In this document: piece by piece, positions 9,484-17,522 of the stretch
Numbering within the stretch: position 1 is the first letter of the stretch
Layout: every line of letters starts with the position of its first letter
Assembly: GCF_000519045.1 (NCBI RefSeq)
Contig: NZ_KI912532.1
Coordinates: 1,364,001-1,428,000, forward strand
Source of the DNA: Dechloromonas agitata is5
Lineage (GTDB): Bacteria > Pseudomonadota > Gammaproteobacteria > Burkholderiales > Rhodocyclaceae
Direction of reading: 5' to 3'
Length of the DNA stretch: 64,000 nt
Program-made: the position numbers and the translations under genes
The notes under the pieces: model-generated
Database searches by the model: none
What the model saw: the letters and a program-made list of their open reading frames with translations, nothing else
What the model was told of the DNA's origin: nothing

Positions 9484-9692
9484 TGAGCAAGCCGCGCCAG
9501 GTCCGTTGTCCGCAATGCGGCAAAGATGCCCTGTGGGCGCCCGAGAACCCGTGGCGGCCGTTCTGTTCCGAGCGCTGCAAGCAGATCGATCTCGGGGCCT
9601 GGGCCAGCGAGTCGTACCGCGTTGCCGGCCAGGTCAGCGACGACGAGGCCGGCGCGCCGGGCCTCGAATTTCCCGACACGCCGACCCGCTGA
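9483..9692 (+). CDS. yacG: DNA gyrase inhibitor YacG (zinc-binding)
   Basis: 69-residue zinc protein; YacG binds GyrB and inhibits gyrase. The four zinc ligands are C9, C12, C28 and C32 (CPQCGK ... FCSERCK), followed by the family motif [14 protein letters not shown] overlap with zapD implies translational coupling. Confidence 0.94.
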   Translation: MSKPRQVRCPQCGKDALWAPENPWRPFCSERCKQIDLGAWASESYRVAGQVSDDEAGAPGLEFPDTPTR

Positions 9693-9701
9693 GTTTCCCG
9701 C

Positions 9702-10646
9702 TTACCAGCCGCGCATCAGTGCGATGCCGTGGGCGCCGTGCGCCTGGGCCTCTCCCAGCATGGCCGGTCGCATGCCGCCCAGTGCGAAGACCGGCAGGGT
9801 ATTGCCGGCGGCCAGGCGACTGAATGCCATCCAGCCGAGGCCGGTCGCTTCCGGATGGGTCGGCGTCGGCAGGACCGGGCCGAGCAGGGCGTAGTCGAGG
9901 CCGATCTCGCCGGCCCGGCGGATTTCCTCGGCGGTGTGGCAGGAGGCGCCTACCCAGGTGAAATCGGGCCGCTCGGCCTGCCGGGCGAGGCGGGTTGCCG
10001 ACAGGTGCAGGCCGTCGGCACCGACCCGGCGGGCGATGTCGGCATCGTCGTTGATGACGACCCGTGCGCCATGGCTGTGTGCCAGGCGGGTGACCGCCTC
10101 GGCGAACCACAGGCGCTGGGCCGCCGGCCAACCCTTGTCGCGTACCTGGATCAGGCGCAGGCCGGCGAGCAGGGCTTCCTCCAGCCGTTCGAGCTGACGT
10201 TCGGTCCCTTCTACCTCGGCATTGGTGATGGCCATCGTCGTCGGTAGCGCCAGGGCCTTGAGGATCGGGTCGTTGGCCGGCAGGATGGGCGCTACGCTGG
10301 CCGGCTGGCCGATGCCCTGCCAGGCGACGGCCGAGTGTTCGAGCGGCGCGGTGATGCCGATTTCCCCTTCCCAGGCCGTGACGCGCCAGAAATTGAGGCG
10401 CACCGTGGCGTGCGGGTAGGTGAAAACGCGGGTCAGCCAGGGCGAACAGGCAGTGACGGTGATGCCCAGCTCTTCCTGCAGTTCGCGGATCAACGCCTGG
10501 CGCACGGTTTCGCCGGGTTCCACCTTGCCGCCGGGAAACTCCCAGTAGCCGGCGTAGACCTTGCCCTCCGGACGCTGGGCGAGCAGGAATTCGCGGCCTT
10601 CGGTGCGCAGCATGACGGCGGCGGCGACTTCGACGATGGCGGTCAT
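9702..10646 (-). CDS. Nudix hydrolase (MutT-like) fused to thiamine-phosphate-synthase-like domain
   Basis: 314-residue two-domain protein. The N-terminal Nudix domain (about 1-130) carries the Nudix box, from GGKVEPGE to RELQEELG, and acts on oxidised nucleotides in MutT relatives. The C-terminal domain (about 150-314) resembles ThiE, with LIQVRDKGW, VVINDDADIARRVGADGLHL, YALLGPVLPTPTHP and PVFALGGM. This fusion is recurrent in proteobacteria. Whether the ThiE-like half makes thiamine phosphate is unknown. Start ATG 10646 overlaps the preceding ATPase stop as ATGA. Confidence 0.88.
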   Translation of the reverse strand: MTAIVEVAAAVMLRTEGREFLLAQRPEGKVYAGYWEFPGGKVEPGETVRQALIRELQEELGITVTACSPWLTRVFTYPHATVRLNFWRVTAWEGEIGITAPLEHSAVAWQGIGQPASVAPILPANDPILKALALPTTMAITNAEVEGTERQLERLEEALLAGLRLIQVRDKGWPAAQRLWFAEAVTRLAHSHGARVVINDDADIARRVGADGLHLSATRLARQAERPDFTWVGASCHTAEEIRRAGEIGLDYALLGPVLPTPTHPEATGLGWMAFSRLAAGNTLPVFALGGMRPAMLGEAQAHGAHGIALMRGW

Positions 10647-11533
10647 GGGCGTTTTTTCCGTGCCGGCTTCTGGCGACCGGCCAGATCCCTGGCGAATTGC
10701 CAGGCGGTGCGGCCGGAGCGGGAGCCGCGGCCGAGCGACCAGTTCAGCGCCTCGCGTTCGCTGGCCTCGATGACGGCCTCGGCGACGCCCAGTTCGTGCG
10801 CCCAGTGGCGATAGACGGCGAGATAGTCGTCCTGGCTGAAGGGGTAGAAGGAAAGCCACAGCCCGAAGCGGTCGGAGAGTGAGACTTTTTCCTCGATTGT
10901 TTCGCCGGGGTGAATTTCGCCGTCAACGGTGTGCGACTCCAGGTTTTCCGAAAAGTACTCGGGCATCAGGTGGCGGCGGTTGGAGGTGGCGTAGATCAGC
11001 ACGTTGTCCGGCGGCGCGGCGACCGAGCCGTCGAGCACCGACTTCAGCGCCTTGTAGGCCGTTTCGCCGGCTTCGAAGGAGAGATCGTCGCAGAAGATGA
11101 TGAAACGTTCCGGGCGGCCTTCGAGGAGGTCGAGGATGTCGGCCAGGTCGATCAGGTCGTCCTTGTCCACCTCGATCAGGCGCAGGCCCTGGCCGGCGAA
11201 TTCATTGAGCACGGCCTTGACCAGCGAGGACTTGCCGGAGCCGCGCGAGCCGGTGAGCAGCACGTTGTTGGCCGGCTTGCCGGCGACGAACTGGCGGGTG
11301 TTGGCGACCATGCGATCCTTCTGGTCGTCGATGGTTTCGAGGTCGGCCAGGCGGATCGGGTGCGGGTGGCGGACGGCCTGCAGCCAGCCCCGGCCGTTGC
11401 TTTTGCGCCAGCGGAAGGCGACGGCGGCTGCCCAGTCGGGCGGCGTCGGCGGTAGGGGCAGGCTGGCTTCGAGGCGGCCGAGAACGGCCTCGGCGCGGGC
11501 GAGCAGGCGTTCCAGAGTCGGGATGTCGGTCAT
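10643..11533 (-). CDS. DUF815-family AAA-type ATPase
   Basis: 296-residue ATP-binding protein of the DUF815 family. Walker A is GSRGSGKSS (residues 95-103) and Walker B is FIIFCDDLSF (about 138-147); an ATSNRRHLMPEYF sensor segment and a basic C-terminus follow. The cellular role of the family is not established. It is the first gene of a unit with the Nudix-ThiE gene and is divergent from mltA, with only 45 bases between the two start codons. Confidence 0.88.
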   Translation of the reverse strand: MTDIPTLERLLARAEAVLGRLEASLPLPPTPPDWAAAVAFRWRKSNGRGWLQAVRHPHPIRLADLETIDDQKDRMVANTRQFVAGKPANNVLLTGSRGSGKSSLVKAVLNEFAGQGLRLIEVDKDDLIDLADILDLLEGRPERFIIFCDDLSFEAGETAYKALKSVLDGSVAAPPDNVLIYATSNRRHLMPEYFSENLESHTVDGEIHPGETIEEKVSLSDRFGLWLSFYPFSQDDYLAVYRHWAHELGVAEAVIEASEREALNWSLGRGSRSGRTAWQFARDLAGRQKPARKKRP

Positions 11534-11578
11534 GGTGGCGGGTATACTTCGCGGCAAACGACGCACTCTAGCGAAGCC

Positions 11579-12802
11579 ATGAAAAAAATCCAAACCCTTG
11601 CCCTGACCCTCCTTGGCCTGCTGGCCGCCTGTTCCACCGTGCCGCCAGCCACCCTGCCGGCTGGCAGCCCGGCGCCGGCCGCCTGTGCGCCGTGCCCCGC
11701 CTGCCCGGTCTGTCCGCCGACGGCGCCGCCACCCGTGCCCGCCTTCTCCCGTACCTTCCTGCCGGCGGCTTGGGCCGACCTGCCGGGTTGGGCCGAAGAC
11801 GATGTCGGTGCTGCCTGGCCGGCCTTCCTGCTTTCCTGTCGCGGTGTCGGCAGCAAGGGCAATGGCGCCGCCTGGAAACGCGTCTGCGACCAGGCCCGGG
11901 CGGTCGATGGCAAGCCGGGCTTCGATGCCCGCCGCTTCTTCGAGCAGCACCTCAAGCCTTACGCCATCGCCAATGGCGACGGGGCTGTCGATGGCCTGGT
12001 CACCGGCTATTACGAGCCACTGCTGCGCGGCAGCCGGGTGAAGGCGAAGGGCTTTGAACAGCCGCTGCGCGGCGTGCCGGACGACCTGCTGACCATTGAC
12101 CTGTCGGCCGTCTTCCCCGAACTCAAGGACAAGCGGGTGCGCGGCCGGCTGGAGGGCAACAAGGTCGTGCCCTACTGGTCGCGCGCCGAGATCGTGGCCC
12201 GGGGCGACAAGCTGCCGGGCAAGACGCTGCTCTACGTTGATGATGCTGTCGAGTTGTTCTTCCTGCAGGTGCAGGGTTCCGGGCGGGTCAGACTGGCCGA
12301 CGGCAGCCTGGTGCGGGTCAATTATGCCGACCAGAACGGCCATCCCTACCAGTCGATCGGCCGGGTGCTGGTCGAGCGGGGCGAGTTGAAGCTGGAAGAA
12401 GCCTCGATGCAGGGCATCCAGGCCTGGGCGCGCAACAACCCGGCGCGCCTCGATGCGCTGCTCAACACCAATCCGAGCTATGTCTTCTTCCGCGAAATGC
12501 CGAGTTCCGAGGGCGGTCCGGTCGGTGCGCTCGGCGTGCCGCTCACCGCCGAACGCAGCATCGCTGTCGACCCGCGCTCGGTGCCGCTCGGCGCGCCGGT
12601 CTTCCTGGCGACGACGCGGCCCAACACCAGCCAGCCGCTGAATCGCCTGGTCATGGCACAGGATACCGGCGGTGCCATCAAGGGCGCGGTGCGTGCCGAC
12701 TTTTTCTGGGGCTTCGGCAAGGAAGCCGGCGAGCAGGCCGGGCGCATGAAGCAGGCCGGGCGGATGTGGGTACTCCTGCCCGCCGAGCTGGCGCCAAAAT
12801 AG
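11579..12802 (+). CDS. mltA: Membrane-bound lytic murein transglycosylase A
   Basis: Outer-membrane lipoprotein that cleaves the glycan strand to form 1,6-anhydromuramic acid. 407 residues with a signal ending in LLAAC (C18 lipidated), then a Pro/Cys/Ala-rich linker containing several extra cysteines (CAPCPACPVC, about residues 40-49). The MltA domain shows VTGYYEPLLRGS and GSGRVRLADG, and the C-terminal 3D domain shows VMAQDTGGAIKG with the catalytic-type aspartates. The cysteine-rich linker just after the lipobox is unusual. Confidence 0.93.
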   Translation: MKKIQTLALTLLGLLAACSTVPPATLPAGSPAPAACAPCPACPVCPPTAPPPVPAFSRTFLPAAWADLPGWAEDDVGAAWPAFLLSCRGVGSKGNGAAWKRVCDQARAVDGKPGFDARRFFEQHLKPYAIANGDGAVDGLVTGYYEPLLRGSRVKAKGFEQPLRGVPDDLLTIDLSAVFPELKDKRVRGRLEGNKVVPYWSRAEIVARGDKLPGKTLLYVDDAVELFFLQVQGSGRVRLADGSLVRVNYADQNGHPYQSIGRVLVERGELKLEEASMQGIQAWARNNPARLDALLNTNPSYVFFREMPSSEGGPVGALGVPLTAERSIAVDPRSVPLGAPVFLATTRPNTSQPLNRLVMAQDTGGAIKGAVRADFFWGFGKEAGEQAGRMKQAGRMWVLLPAELAPK

Positions 12803-12842
12803 GGCGGGCGCGCACCGCGAGCGGGCGTCTGATGCAATTCCC

Positions 12843-12857
12843 GCACCAATCGGGTGC
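12843..12857. promoter_or_regulatory. Candidate NtrC-type operator upstream of amt
   Basis: Perfect inverted repeat GCACC-AATCG-GGTGC, matching the NtrC consensus core (GCACC-N5-GGTGC). It lies about 70 bases upstream of a sigma54-like promoter. A degenerate partner (GCACC-N5-CGGGC) lies about 30 bases further upstream. Confidence 0.6.
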
Positions 12858-12912
12858 GAACGACGTGTGGATGCGATTGGCAACGCACTGATTTGTAACA
12901 CAATTTACGCAC

Positions 12913-12927
12913 TGGAATAGTGCTTGC
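12913..12927 (+). promoter_or_regulatory. Candidate sigma54 -24/-12 promoter of amt
   Basis: TGGAATAGTGCTTGC has the GG and GC dinucleotides with the exact 12-base register of sigma54 promoters, although the -24 box is TGGAAT rather than TGGCAC. Transcription would begin near 12938-12940, only about 20 bases before the amt ATG. Confidence 0.55.
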
Positions 12928-12931
12928 TTTT

Positions 12932-12960
12932 GGAACCCCCATCTTTTCGACGGGGGTTCC
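12932..12960 (+). promoter_or_regulatory. Hairpin abutting the amt start codon
   Basis: GGAACCCCC (12932-12940) pairs perfectly with GGGGGTTCC (12952-12960), which ends directly before the ATG at 12961; one more T-A pair includes the A of the start codon. The only ribosome-binding-like sequence, GGGGG, is inside the stem. Confidence 0.6.
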
Positions 12961-14163
12961 ATGGAAACACTACAGTCCGGCAGCAACGTGTTGTTCATCC
13001 TGCTCGGTGCCATCATGGTGCTGGCCATGCACGCAGGGTTCGCCTTCCTCGAAGTTGGCACGGTGCGTAAGAAGAACCAGGTCAACGCCCTGGTCAAGAT
13101 CCTGAGCGACTTCGGCGTATCGACGATTGCCTATTTCTTCGTCGGCTACGGCATCGCCTACGGCGTCCATTTCTTTTCCGGCGTCGACACGTTGATGGAC
13201 CGGAACGGTTTTGAGCTGACCAAGTTCTTCTTCCTGCTCACCTTCGCCGCTGCCATCCCGGCCATCATTTCCGGCGGCATCGCCGAGCGGGCGAAGTTTC
13301 ACCCGCAACTGATCGCCACCTTCCTGCTCGTCGGGTTCGTCTATCCCTTCTTCGAGGGCATCGCCTGGAACCAGCACTTCGGCCTCCAGGCCTGGCTGAA
13401 GGCCAGTTTCGGCGAGGAGTTCCACGATTTCGCCGGCTCCGTGGTGGTGCATGCCATGGGCGGCTGGATCGCGCTGCCGGCCGTGCTCCTGCTCGGCGCC
13501 CGCTACGGCCGCTACACCAAGGATGGCCGGATGTCGGCCCATCCGCCCTCTTCGATTCCCTTCCTGGCCCTTGGCGCCTGGATCCTGACCGTTGGCTGGT
13601 TCGGCTTCAACGTGATGAGTGCGCAGACCCTCGACAAGGTTTCCGGCCTGGTCGCCCTCAATTCCCTGATGGCCATGGTCGGTGGCACGCTGGTTGCCCT
13701 GCTCCTCGGCAAGAACGACCCGGGCTTCCTGCACAACGGCCCGCTGGCCGGCCTGGTCGCCGTCTGCGCCGGATCGGACCTGATGCACCCGATCGGTGCG
13801 CTGGTCGTCGGCGGCGTGGCGGGTGGCCTGTTCGTCGTGATGTTCACGCTGACCCAGAACCGCTGGAAGATCGACGACGTCCTCGGCGTCTGGCCGCTGC
13901 ATGGCCTGTGTGGCGCCTGGGGCGGCATTGCGGCCGGCATCTTCGGCAGCAAGGCCCTGGGCGGCGCCGGCGGCATCGCCTTCATGCCGCAACTGATCAT
14001 GACCGGCCTGGCCATCGTGGTTGCCCTGGCTGGTGGTGCGGCAGTTTACGGCTCCCTCAAGTGGCTCCTCGGCCTGCGTCTCGACCAGGAGGAGGAATAC
14101 AACGGCGCCGACCTCAGCATCCACAAAATTACCGCGACGCCGGAGCGCGAGCCGAACTGGTAG
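12961..14163 (+). CDS. amt: Ammonium transporter Amt
   Basis: 400-residue integral membrane protein with about 11 hydrophobic helices; forms trimeric channels for ammonium/ammonia uptake. The twin conserved histidines are in VVVHAMGGW and LHGLCGAWGG. The N-terminus starts directly with the first helix rather than a cleavable signal. No glnK gene is next to it. The region upstream has NtrC-like and sigma54-like sites, so expression on nitrogen limitation is likely. A strong terminator follows. Confidence 0.95.
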   Translation: METLQSGSNVLFILLGAIMVLAMHAGFAFLEVGTVRKKNQVNALVKILSDFGVSTIAYFFVGYGIAYGVHFFSGVDTLMDRNGFELTKFFFLLTFAAAIPAIISGGIAERAKFHPQLIATFLLVGFVYPFFEGIAWNQHFGLQAWLKASFGEEFHDFAGSVVVHAMGGWIALPAVLLLGARYGRYTKDGRMSAHPPSSIPFLALGAWILTVGWFGFNVMSAQTLDKVSGLVALNSLMAMVGGTLVALLLGKNDPGFLHNGPLAGLVAVCAGSDLMHPIGALVVGGVAGGLFVVMFTLTQNRWKIDDVLGVWPLHGLCGAWGGIAAGIFGSKALGGAGGIAFMPQLIMTGLAIVVALAGGAAVYGSLKWLLGLRLDQEEEYNGADLSIHKITATPEREPNW

Positions 14164-14205
14164 CGATGATCGGAAACAATAAAGTCTGTCAGACAATGGG
14201 CACCA

Positions 14206-14237
14206 AAGAGGCCCGGCGATTGCCGGGCCTCTTTTTT
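14206..14237 (+). terminator. Rho-independent terminator of amt
   Basis: AGAGGCCCGGC pairs with GCCGGGCCTCT and is followed by a run of seven T. Confidence 0.92.
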
Positions 14238-14433
14238 TGAAATCCCGATGGGCAGCCTGTGCGGATACGCAGCAGGTATTTAACGTCCCGCAGCCGTTGG
14301 CGCTAGCCCGTCATCAGGTCGGCTTTCAACTGTCGCTGAGGGCGGCCGCTCTGTTGGACTGCAGGGGCCGGGATGAAACCTTGCGAACGGATAGCGGACT
14401 AACAGCACCTATCCTTCGCGCTAACGACTGCCG
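14238..14433. other. Non-coding spacer with nothing recognised
   Basis: Lower GC and codon-bias-free sequence between the amt terminator and a possible small ORF. A 69-codon plus-strand frame is open but has no ribosome-binding site or recognisable protein character. It may be eroded sequence from an old insertion. Confidence 0.4.
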
Positions 14434-14598
14434 ATGCCGAAACTAACCAGCTACCTGCCCACTGAGTCCGACAAGGTCACGTCCGGAGAAACGCATCCTC
14501 ATCTCCCGAATGTCGGTGATCCTGTTCATGAGGAACGCGAAGCAGAGATCGAAGGGGATGACGATGAAGATACGGGGGCAGACCCCTGGTGGATGTAG
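14434..14598 (+). CDS. Possible 54-residue acidic small protein
   Basis: Open frame coding for a very acidic peptide with HEEREAEIEGDDDEDTG near its end and a terminal PWWM. There is no convincing Shine-Dalgarno sequence and no recognised family. It precedes the metallophosphoesterase by about 95 bases. It could be a small protein or the remnant of a longer gene. Confidence 0.25.
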   Translation: MPKLTSYLPTESDKVTSGETHPHLPNVGDPVHEEREAEIEGDDDEDTGADPWWM

Positions 14599-14618
14599 CG
14601 CAGCGCCAGCCATCGGCC

Positions 14619-14693
14619 ATGAGCACCCCTCTGTCCCTCGATCGTCGTCCCGTAGATGAAGCGTTCCTGGCGCTGAAACGGACGTTGAGGTAA
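14619..14693 (+). CDS. Possible 24-residue upstream ORF coupled to metallophosphoesterase
   Basis: ATG at 14619 opens a short frame (MSTPLSLDRRPVDEAFLALK...) whose TAA shares its last base with the ATG of the next gene (TAATG). The frame is open further upstream to 14568 without another start, so it may be the tail of a decayed gene or a leader peptide giving translational coupling. Confidence 0.25.
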   Translation: MSTPLSLDRRPVDEAFLALKRTLR

Positions 14694-15502
14694 TGCTGCC
14701 AAGCACTATGCGCATACAGATCGCTTCTGATCTCCACCTTGAGCACCTGGAATGGAAATTTCCGACCTTTCGTGGCGTAGAGCCCGGCGACGCGGACGTT
14801 CTTGTGCTGGCAGGCGATATTGCAAAGGGCAGTCGAGCGCTCGACTTGTTTGGTGACTGGCCATGTCCCGTCGTGTATGTGCCCGGCAATCACGAATTCT
14901 ATGGCGGCGAAATGGCAGCAGTTCTCGCCGACCTGGAGCGTCGGGCGGGTGATTTCCCCAACGTAAAAATACTGGCGCCGGGGGCGTGGGTACATGGCAA
15001 CGTCCGTTTCATCGGCTGCACACTCTGGACCGATTACGCGGTTTTCGGTGCCGAGCACAAGGCCGCCGCCATGGCGGTATGCGCGGAAAAAATCGTCGAC
15101 CACACTTCCATCCGCAAAGGGGGCGGCGGCCCGTTCCTGCCGGCGGACGCTCTGGCCCTGCATCGCGTTCAGCGTCAATGGCTGCAGGACCGCCTGGCGG
15201 ACCCCTTTACGGGCAAAACGGTGGTCGTAACCCATCATGGCCCACACCGAAACAGCATTGCCCCTCTGTACGCCGATGACCTTAGCAGCGCAGCCTTTGT
15301 GTCCGACCTGGAAGCGTGTCTGGGTATCGCTGACCTGCACATCCACGGCCATACCCACGACGCTTTCGACTATATGGTTAAGCAAACCCGTGTGGTAGCG
15401 AACCCCATGGGCTATTGCCGGGGGATCAAGGCTGCCTCAACGCCCGCTGACCTGCGCCGGGAGAACGCCGCATTCGACAGCCGGCTGGTGCTGGAAATTT
15501 AG
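14693..15502 (+). CDS. Calcineurin-like metallophosphoesterase
   Basis: 269-residue protein with all metallophosphoesterase blocks: SDLHLEHLE (DxH), LAGDIAKGS (GD), PGNHEFYGG (GNHE), VTHHGPH and HIHGHTHDAFDY (GHxH). These bind two metal ions and hydrolyse phosphomonoesters, diesters or nucleotides; the substrate cannot be read from sequence. No signal peptide. GC content and codon choice are lower and less biased than neighbouring genes, hinting at transfer. ATG 14693 has GAGGT just upstream; ATG 14708 is an alternative. Confidence 0.85.
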   Translation: MLPSTMRIQIASDLHLEHLEWKFPTFRGVEPGDADVLVLAGDIAKGSRALDLFGDWPCPVVYVPGNHEFYGGEMAAVLADLERRAGDFPNVKILAPGAWVHGNVRFIGCTLWTDYAVFGAEHKAAAMAVCAEKIVDHTSIRKGGGGPFLPADALALHRVQRQWLQDRLADPFTGKTVVVTHHGPHRNSIAPLYADDLSSAAFVSDLEACLGIADLHIHGHTHDAFDYMVKQTRVVANPMGYCRGIKAASTPADLRRENAAFDSRLVLEI

Positions 15503-15526
15503 AGCGACCGGCCGGGAATCCGTGGT

Positions 15527-15988
15527 TTAACCGCCGCTCAGCCTTCCGGGATCGTGAGCGGTAGCCGCTTGCAGCGGAATGAGCCCTTGTGGATTGACCA
15601 AAAGATCCGCCAGCGTATAGCGGTCCAGGACCTGGAAGAGGGCTTTCACCGCTTGGTCAAGAATGCTGTTCAGGCAGCATGCCCCCTGAATTCGACAGCT
15701 TGCGTTGCTGGCAAAGCATTCAACCAGGTTGAAATCGCTTTCCGTATGGCGGATCACCTCGCCCAGCACAATTTCATTCGCTGCCATGGCCAGCCGTAGT
15801 CCTCCGCCCTTGCCGCGAACTGTCTCGATGAAACCGCCGCGCCCCAGCTGATGAGCGACCTTCATCAGGTGGCTTTCGGAAATGCCGTGGCCGGCAGCGA
15901 TCTCGGCAATCGTGGCCAGGCGGTCCGGTTGTGCGCCCAGGTACATCAGGAGACGCAGGCTATAGTCAGAAAACGTGCTTAAACGCAT
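15527..15988 (-). CDS. nsrR: Nitric oxide-sensing repressor NsrR (Rrf2 family)
   Basis: 153-residue winged-helix regulator. The N-terminus MRLSTFSDYSLRLLMYLG and the segment HTESDFNLVECF are NsrR signatures. The iron-sulfur ligands are C91, C98 and C104 (with an extra C105); reaction of the cluster with NO releases DNA. It is divergent from ccoG, and a 23-base NsrR-like palindrome lies 11 bases upstream of its start codon, so autoregulation is likely. It converges with the metallophosphoesterase gene. Confidence 0.92.
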   Translation of the reverse strand: MRLSTFSDYSLRLLMYLGAQPDRLATIAEIAAGHGISESHLMKVAHQLGRGGFIETVRGKGGGLRLAMAANEIVLGEVIRHTESDFNLVECFASNASCRIQGACCLNSILDQAVKALFQVLDRYTLADLLVNPQGLIPLQAATAHDPGRLSGG

Positions 15989-15998
15989 GAGGATTCAT

Positions 15999-16021
15999 AA
16001 GATACATTTAATATATTGCTT
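15999..16021. promoter_or_regulatory. Candidate NsrR operator
   Basis: Two 11-base halves AAGATACATTT and ATATATTGCTT flank a central A, matching the known NsrR consensus (AAGATGCATTT half-sites) especially in the left arm. It sits between nsrR and ccoG and could act on both. Confidence 0.7.
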
Positions 16022-16034
16022 ATAGCGCAGGCGC

Positions 16035-16064
16035 TTGCTAGGATCAAGGTCCCTACCGTTTATA
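16035..16064 (+). promoter_or_regulatory. Possible sigma70 promoter of ccoG
   Basis: TTGCTA and TTTATA hexamers with an 18-base spacer, starting 14 bases after the NsrR-like site and about 40 bases before the ccoG ATG. Confidence 0.3.
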
Positions 16065-16103
16065 CCCTACGGCAAATAGCCGCTGCAATCAGCGCCAGCC
16101 GTC

Positions 16104-17522
16104 ATGATCGCCCCCATGTCCAAGCCGCCCAGCTCCAGAAAAGTCATCGAAATCAAACCGGTCGCCGATCCGGATGCCAAGGTTTACCCGCGCTCGATCA
16201 GCGGGCCCTACACGCGCTGGCGTTGGGTTTTCGTCTGGCTGACCCAAATTGTTTTCTACGGCCTGTGCTGGCTGCCCTGGCACGGTCGGCAGGCGGTGTT
16301 GTTCGATATCGACAATCGCAAGTTCTACTTTTTCGATCTCGTGCTGTGGCCGCAGGACACCATCTATCTCGTCCTGCTGATGATTCTCGGGGCGCTCGCC
16401 CTCTTCCTGTTCACCGCCATTGCCGGACGTCTGTGGTGCGGCTACGCCTGTCCGCAAACCGTCTACACGGAAATTTTCCTGTGGTTTGAGAAACACATCG
16501 AAGGCGATCGGCCGCAACGGATCAAGCTCGATGCGGCCCCGTGGTCCGCGCGCAAACTGGCCCTCAAGAGTGCGAAGCATGCGACCTGGGGACTCTTCTC
16601 GCTGTGGACGGGGATTACCTTCGTTGGCTATTTCGTGCCGATCCGCGAACTGATGCACGACCTGGCAAGCCTGTCGCTCGGCGCCTGGTCGGCTTTCTGG
16701 ATGGTGTTCTACGCCTTCGCCACCTATGGCAATGCCGGCTTCCTGCGCGAACAGATGTGTCGCCAGATTTGTCCGTATGCCCGTTTTCAGTTCGTGATGC
16801 TCGATCCGGACACGCTGATCATCGCTTACGACACGGTGCGTGGCGAAGCGCGGGGGACGCGCGCCAAGGGCAGCGATCCGCGCGCACTCGGCCTCGGCGA
16901 TTGCGTGGATTGCGGCATCTGCGTCCAGGTCTGCCCGACCGGGATCGATATCCGAAACGGCCTACAGAACGAGTGCATCGGCTGCGCAGCCTGTATCGAT
17001 GCATGCGACCAGGTCATGGACAAGATGAACTATCCGCGCGGCCTGATCCGCTACTCCACGGAAAACGCAGTCAGCATGCGCTACACGCCGCTGGAGATAT
17101 TGCGTCGCGCCGCCCGACCCCGGGTCATCATCTACACGGCCATCCTGACGCTGCTCACGGTTGCCACCGCCTGGTCGCTCGCCACCCGCATACCCCTGAA
17201 GGTCAATATCCTGAAGGACCGCAATGTCCTGTCGCGGGAGGCTGATGACGGTTCGATCGAGAACATCTATCGCTTGCAAATCATGAACACCGGCGACCAG
17301 ACGCGCACTTTCCGCATCACGCTTGGCGGCATTGACGGTATCCGCCTGGCCGGTGAGGATGAGCTCACCATCGCGGGCGGCGAAATTGGCACGCATACCG
17401 CAGTTGTCAGGGCCGATGCCGGAGCGACAGGCAGTGGTGCCACCGCGATCACGTTCGATGTGGCGGACATCGCAGATGCGACTGTCGCCGTCACCGAACG
17501 CACGAAATTCTGGATGCCCTGA
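16104..17522 (+). CDS. ccoG: Cytochrome c oxidase accessory protein CcoG (FixG/RdxA)
   Basis: 472-residue membrane iron-sulfur protein that acts in copper delivery to cbb3-type cytochrome oxidase. It has about five membrane segments, the LWCGYACPQTVYTE motif, a ferredoxin-like pair of 4Fe-4S clusters (DCGICVQVCPTG and ECIGCAACIDACDQVM) and a C-terminal Ig-like domain (about 360-472). The ccoNOPQ genes are not in this window. Position next to nsrR with the shared operator suggests NO-responsive expression. ATG 16116 is an alternative start. Confidence 0.93.
   Translation: MIAPMSKPPSSRKVIEIKPVADPDAKVYPRSISGPYTRWRWVFVWLTQIVFYGLCWLPWHGRQAVLFDIDNRKFYFFDLVLWPQDTIYLVLLMILGALALFLFTAIAGRLWCGYACPQTVYTEIFLWFEKHIEGDRPQRIKLDAAPWSARKLALKSAKHATWGLFSLWTGITFVGYFVPIRELMHDLASLSLGAWSAFWMVFYAFATYGNAGFLREQMCRQICPYARFQFVMLDPDTLIIAYDTVRGEARGTRAKGSDPRALGLGDCVDCGICVQVCPTGIDIRNGLQNECIGCAACIDACDQVMDKMNYPRGLIRYSTENAVSMRYTPLEILRRAARPRVIIYTAILTLLTVATAWSLATRIPLKVNILKDRNVLSREADDGSIENIYRLQIMNTGDQTRTFRITLGGIDGIRLAGEDELTIAGGEIGTHTAVVRADAGATGSGATAITFDVADIADATVAVTERTKFWMP

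Noticed and set aside
14477..15385. 302-codon minus-strand frame
   Set aside because: Antisense of the metallophosphoesterase, whose motifs are all on the plus strand.
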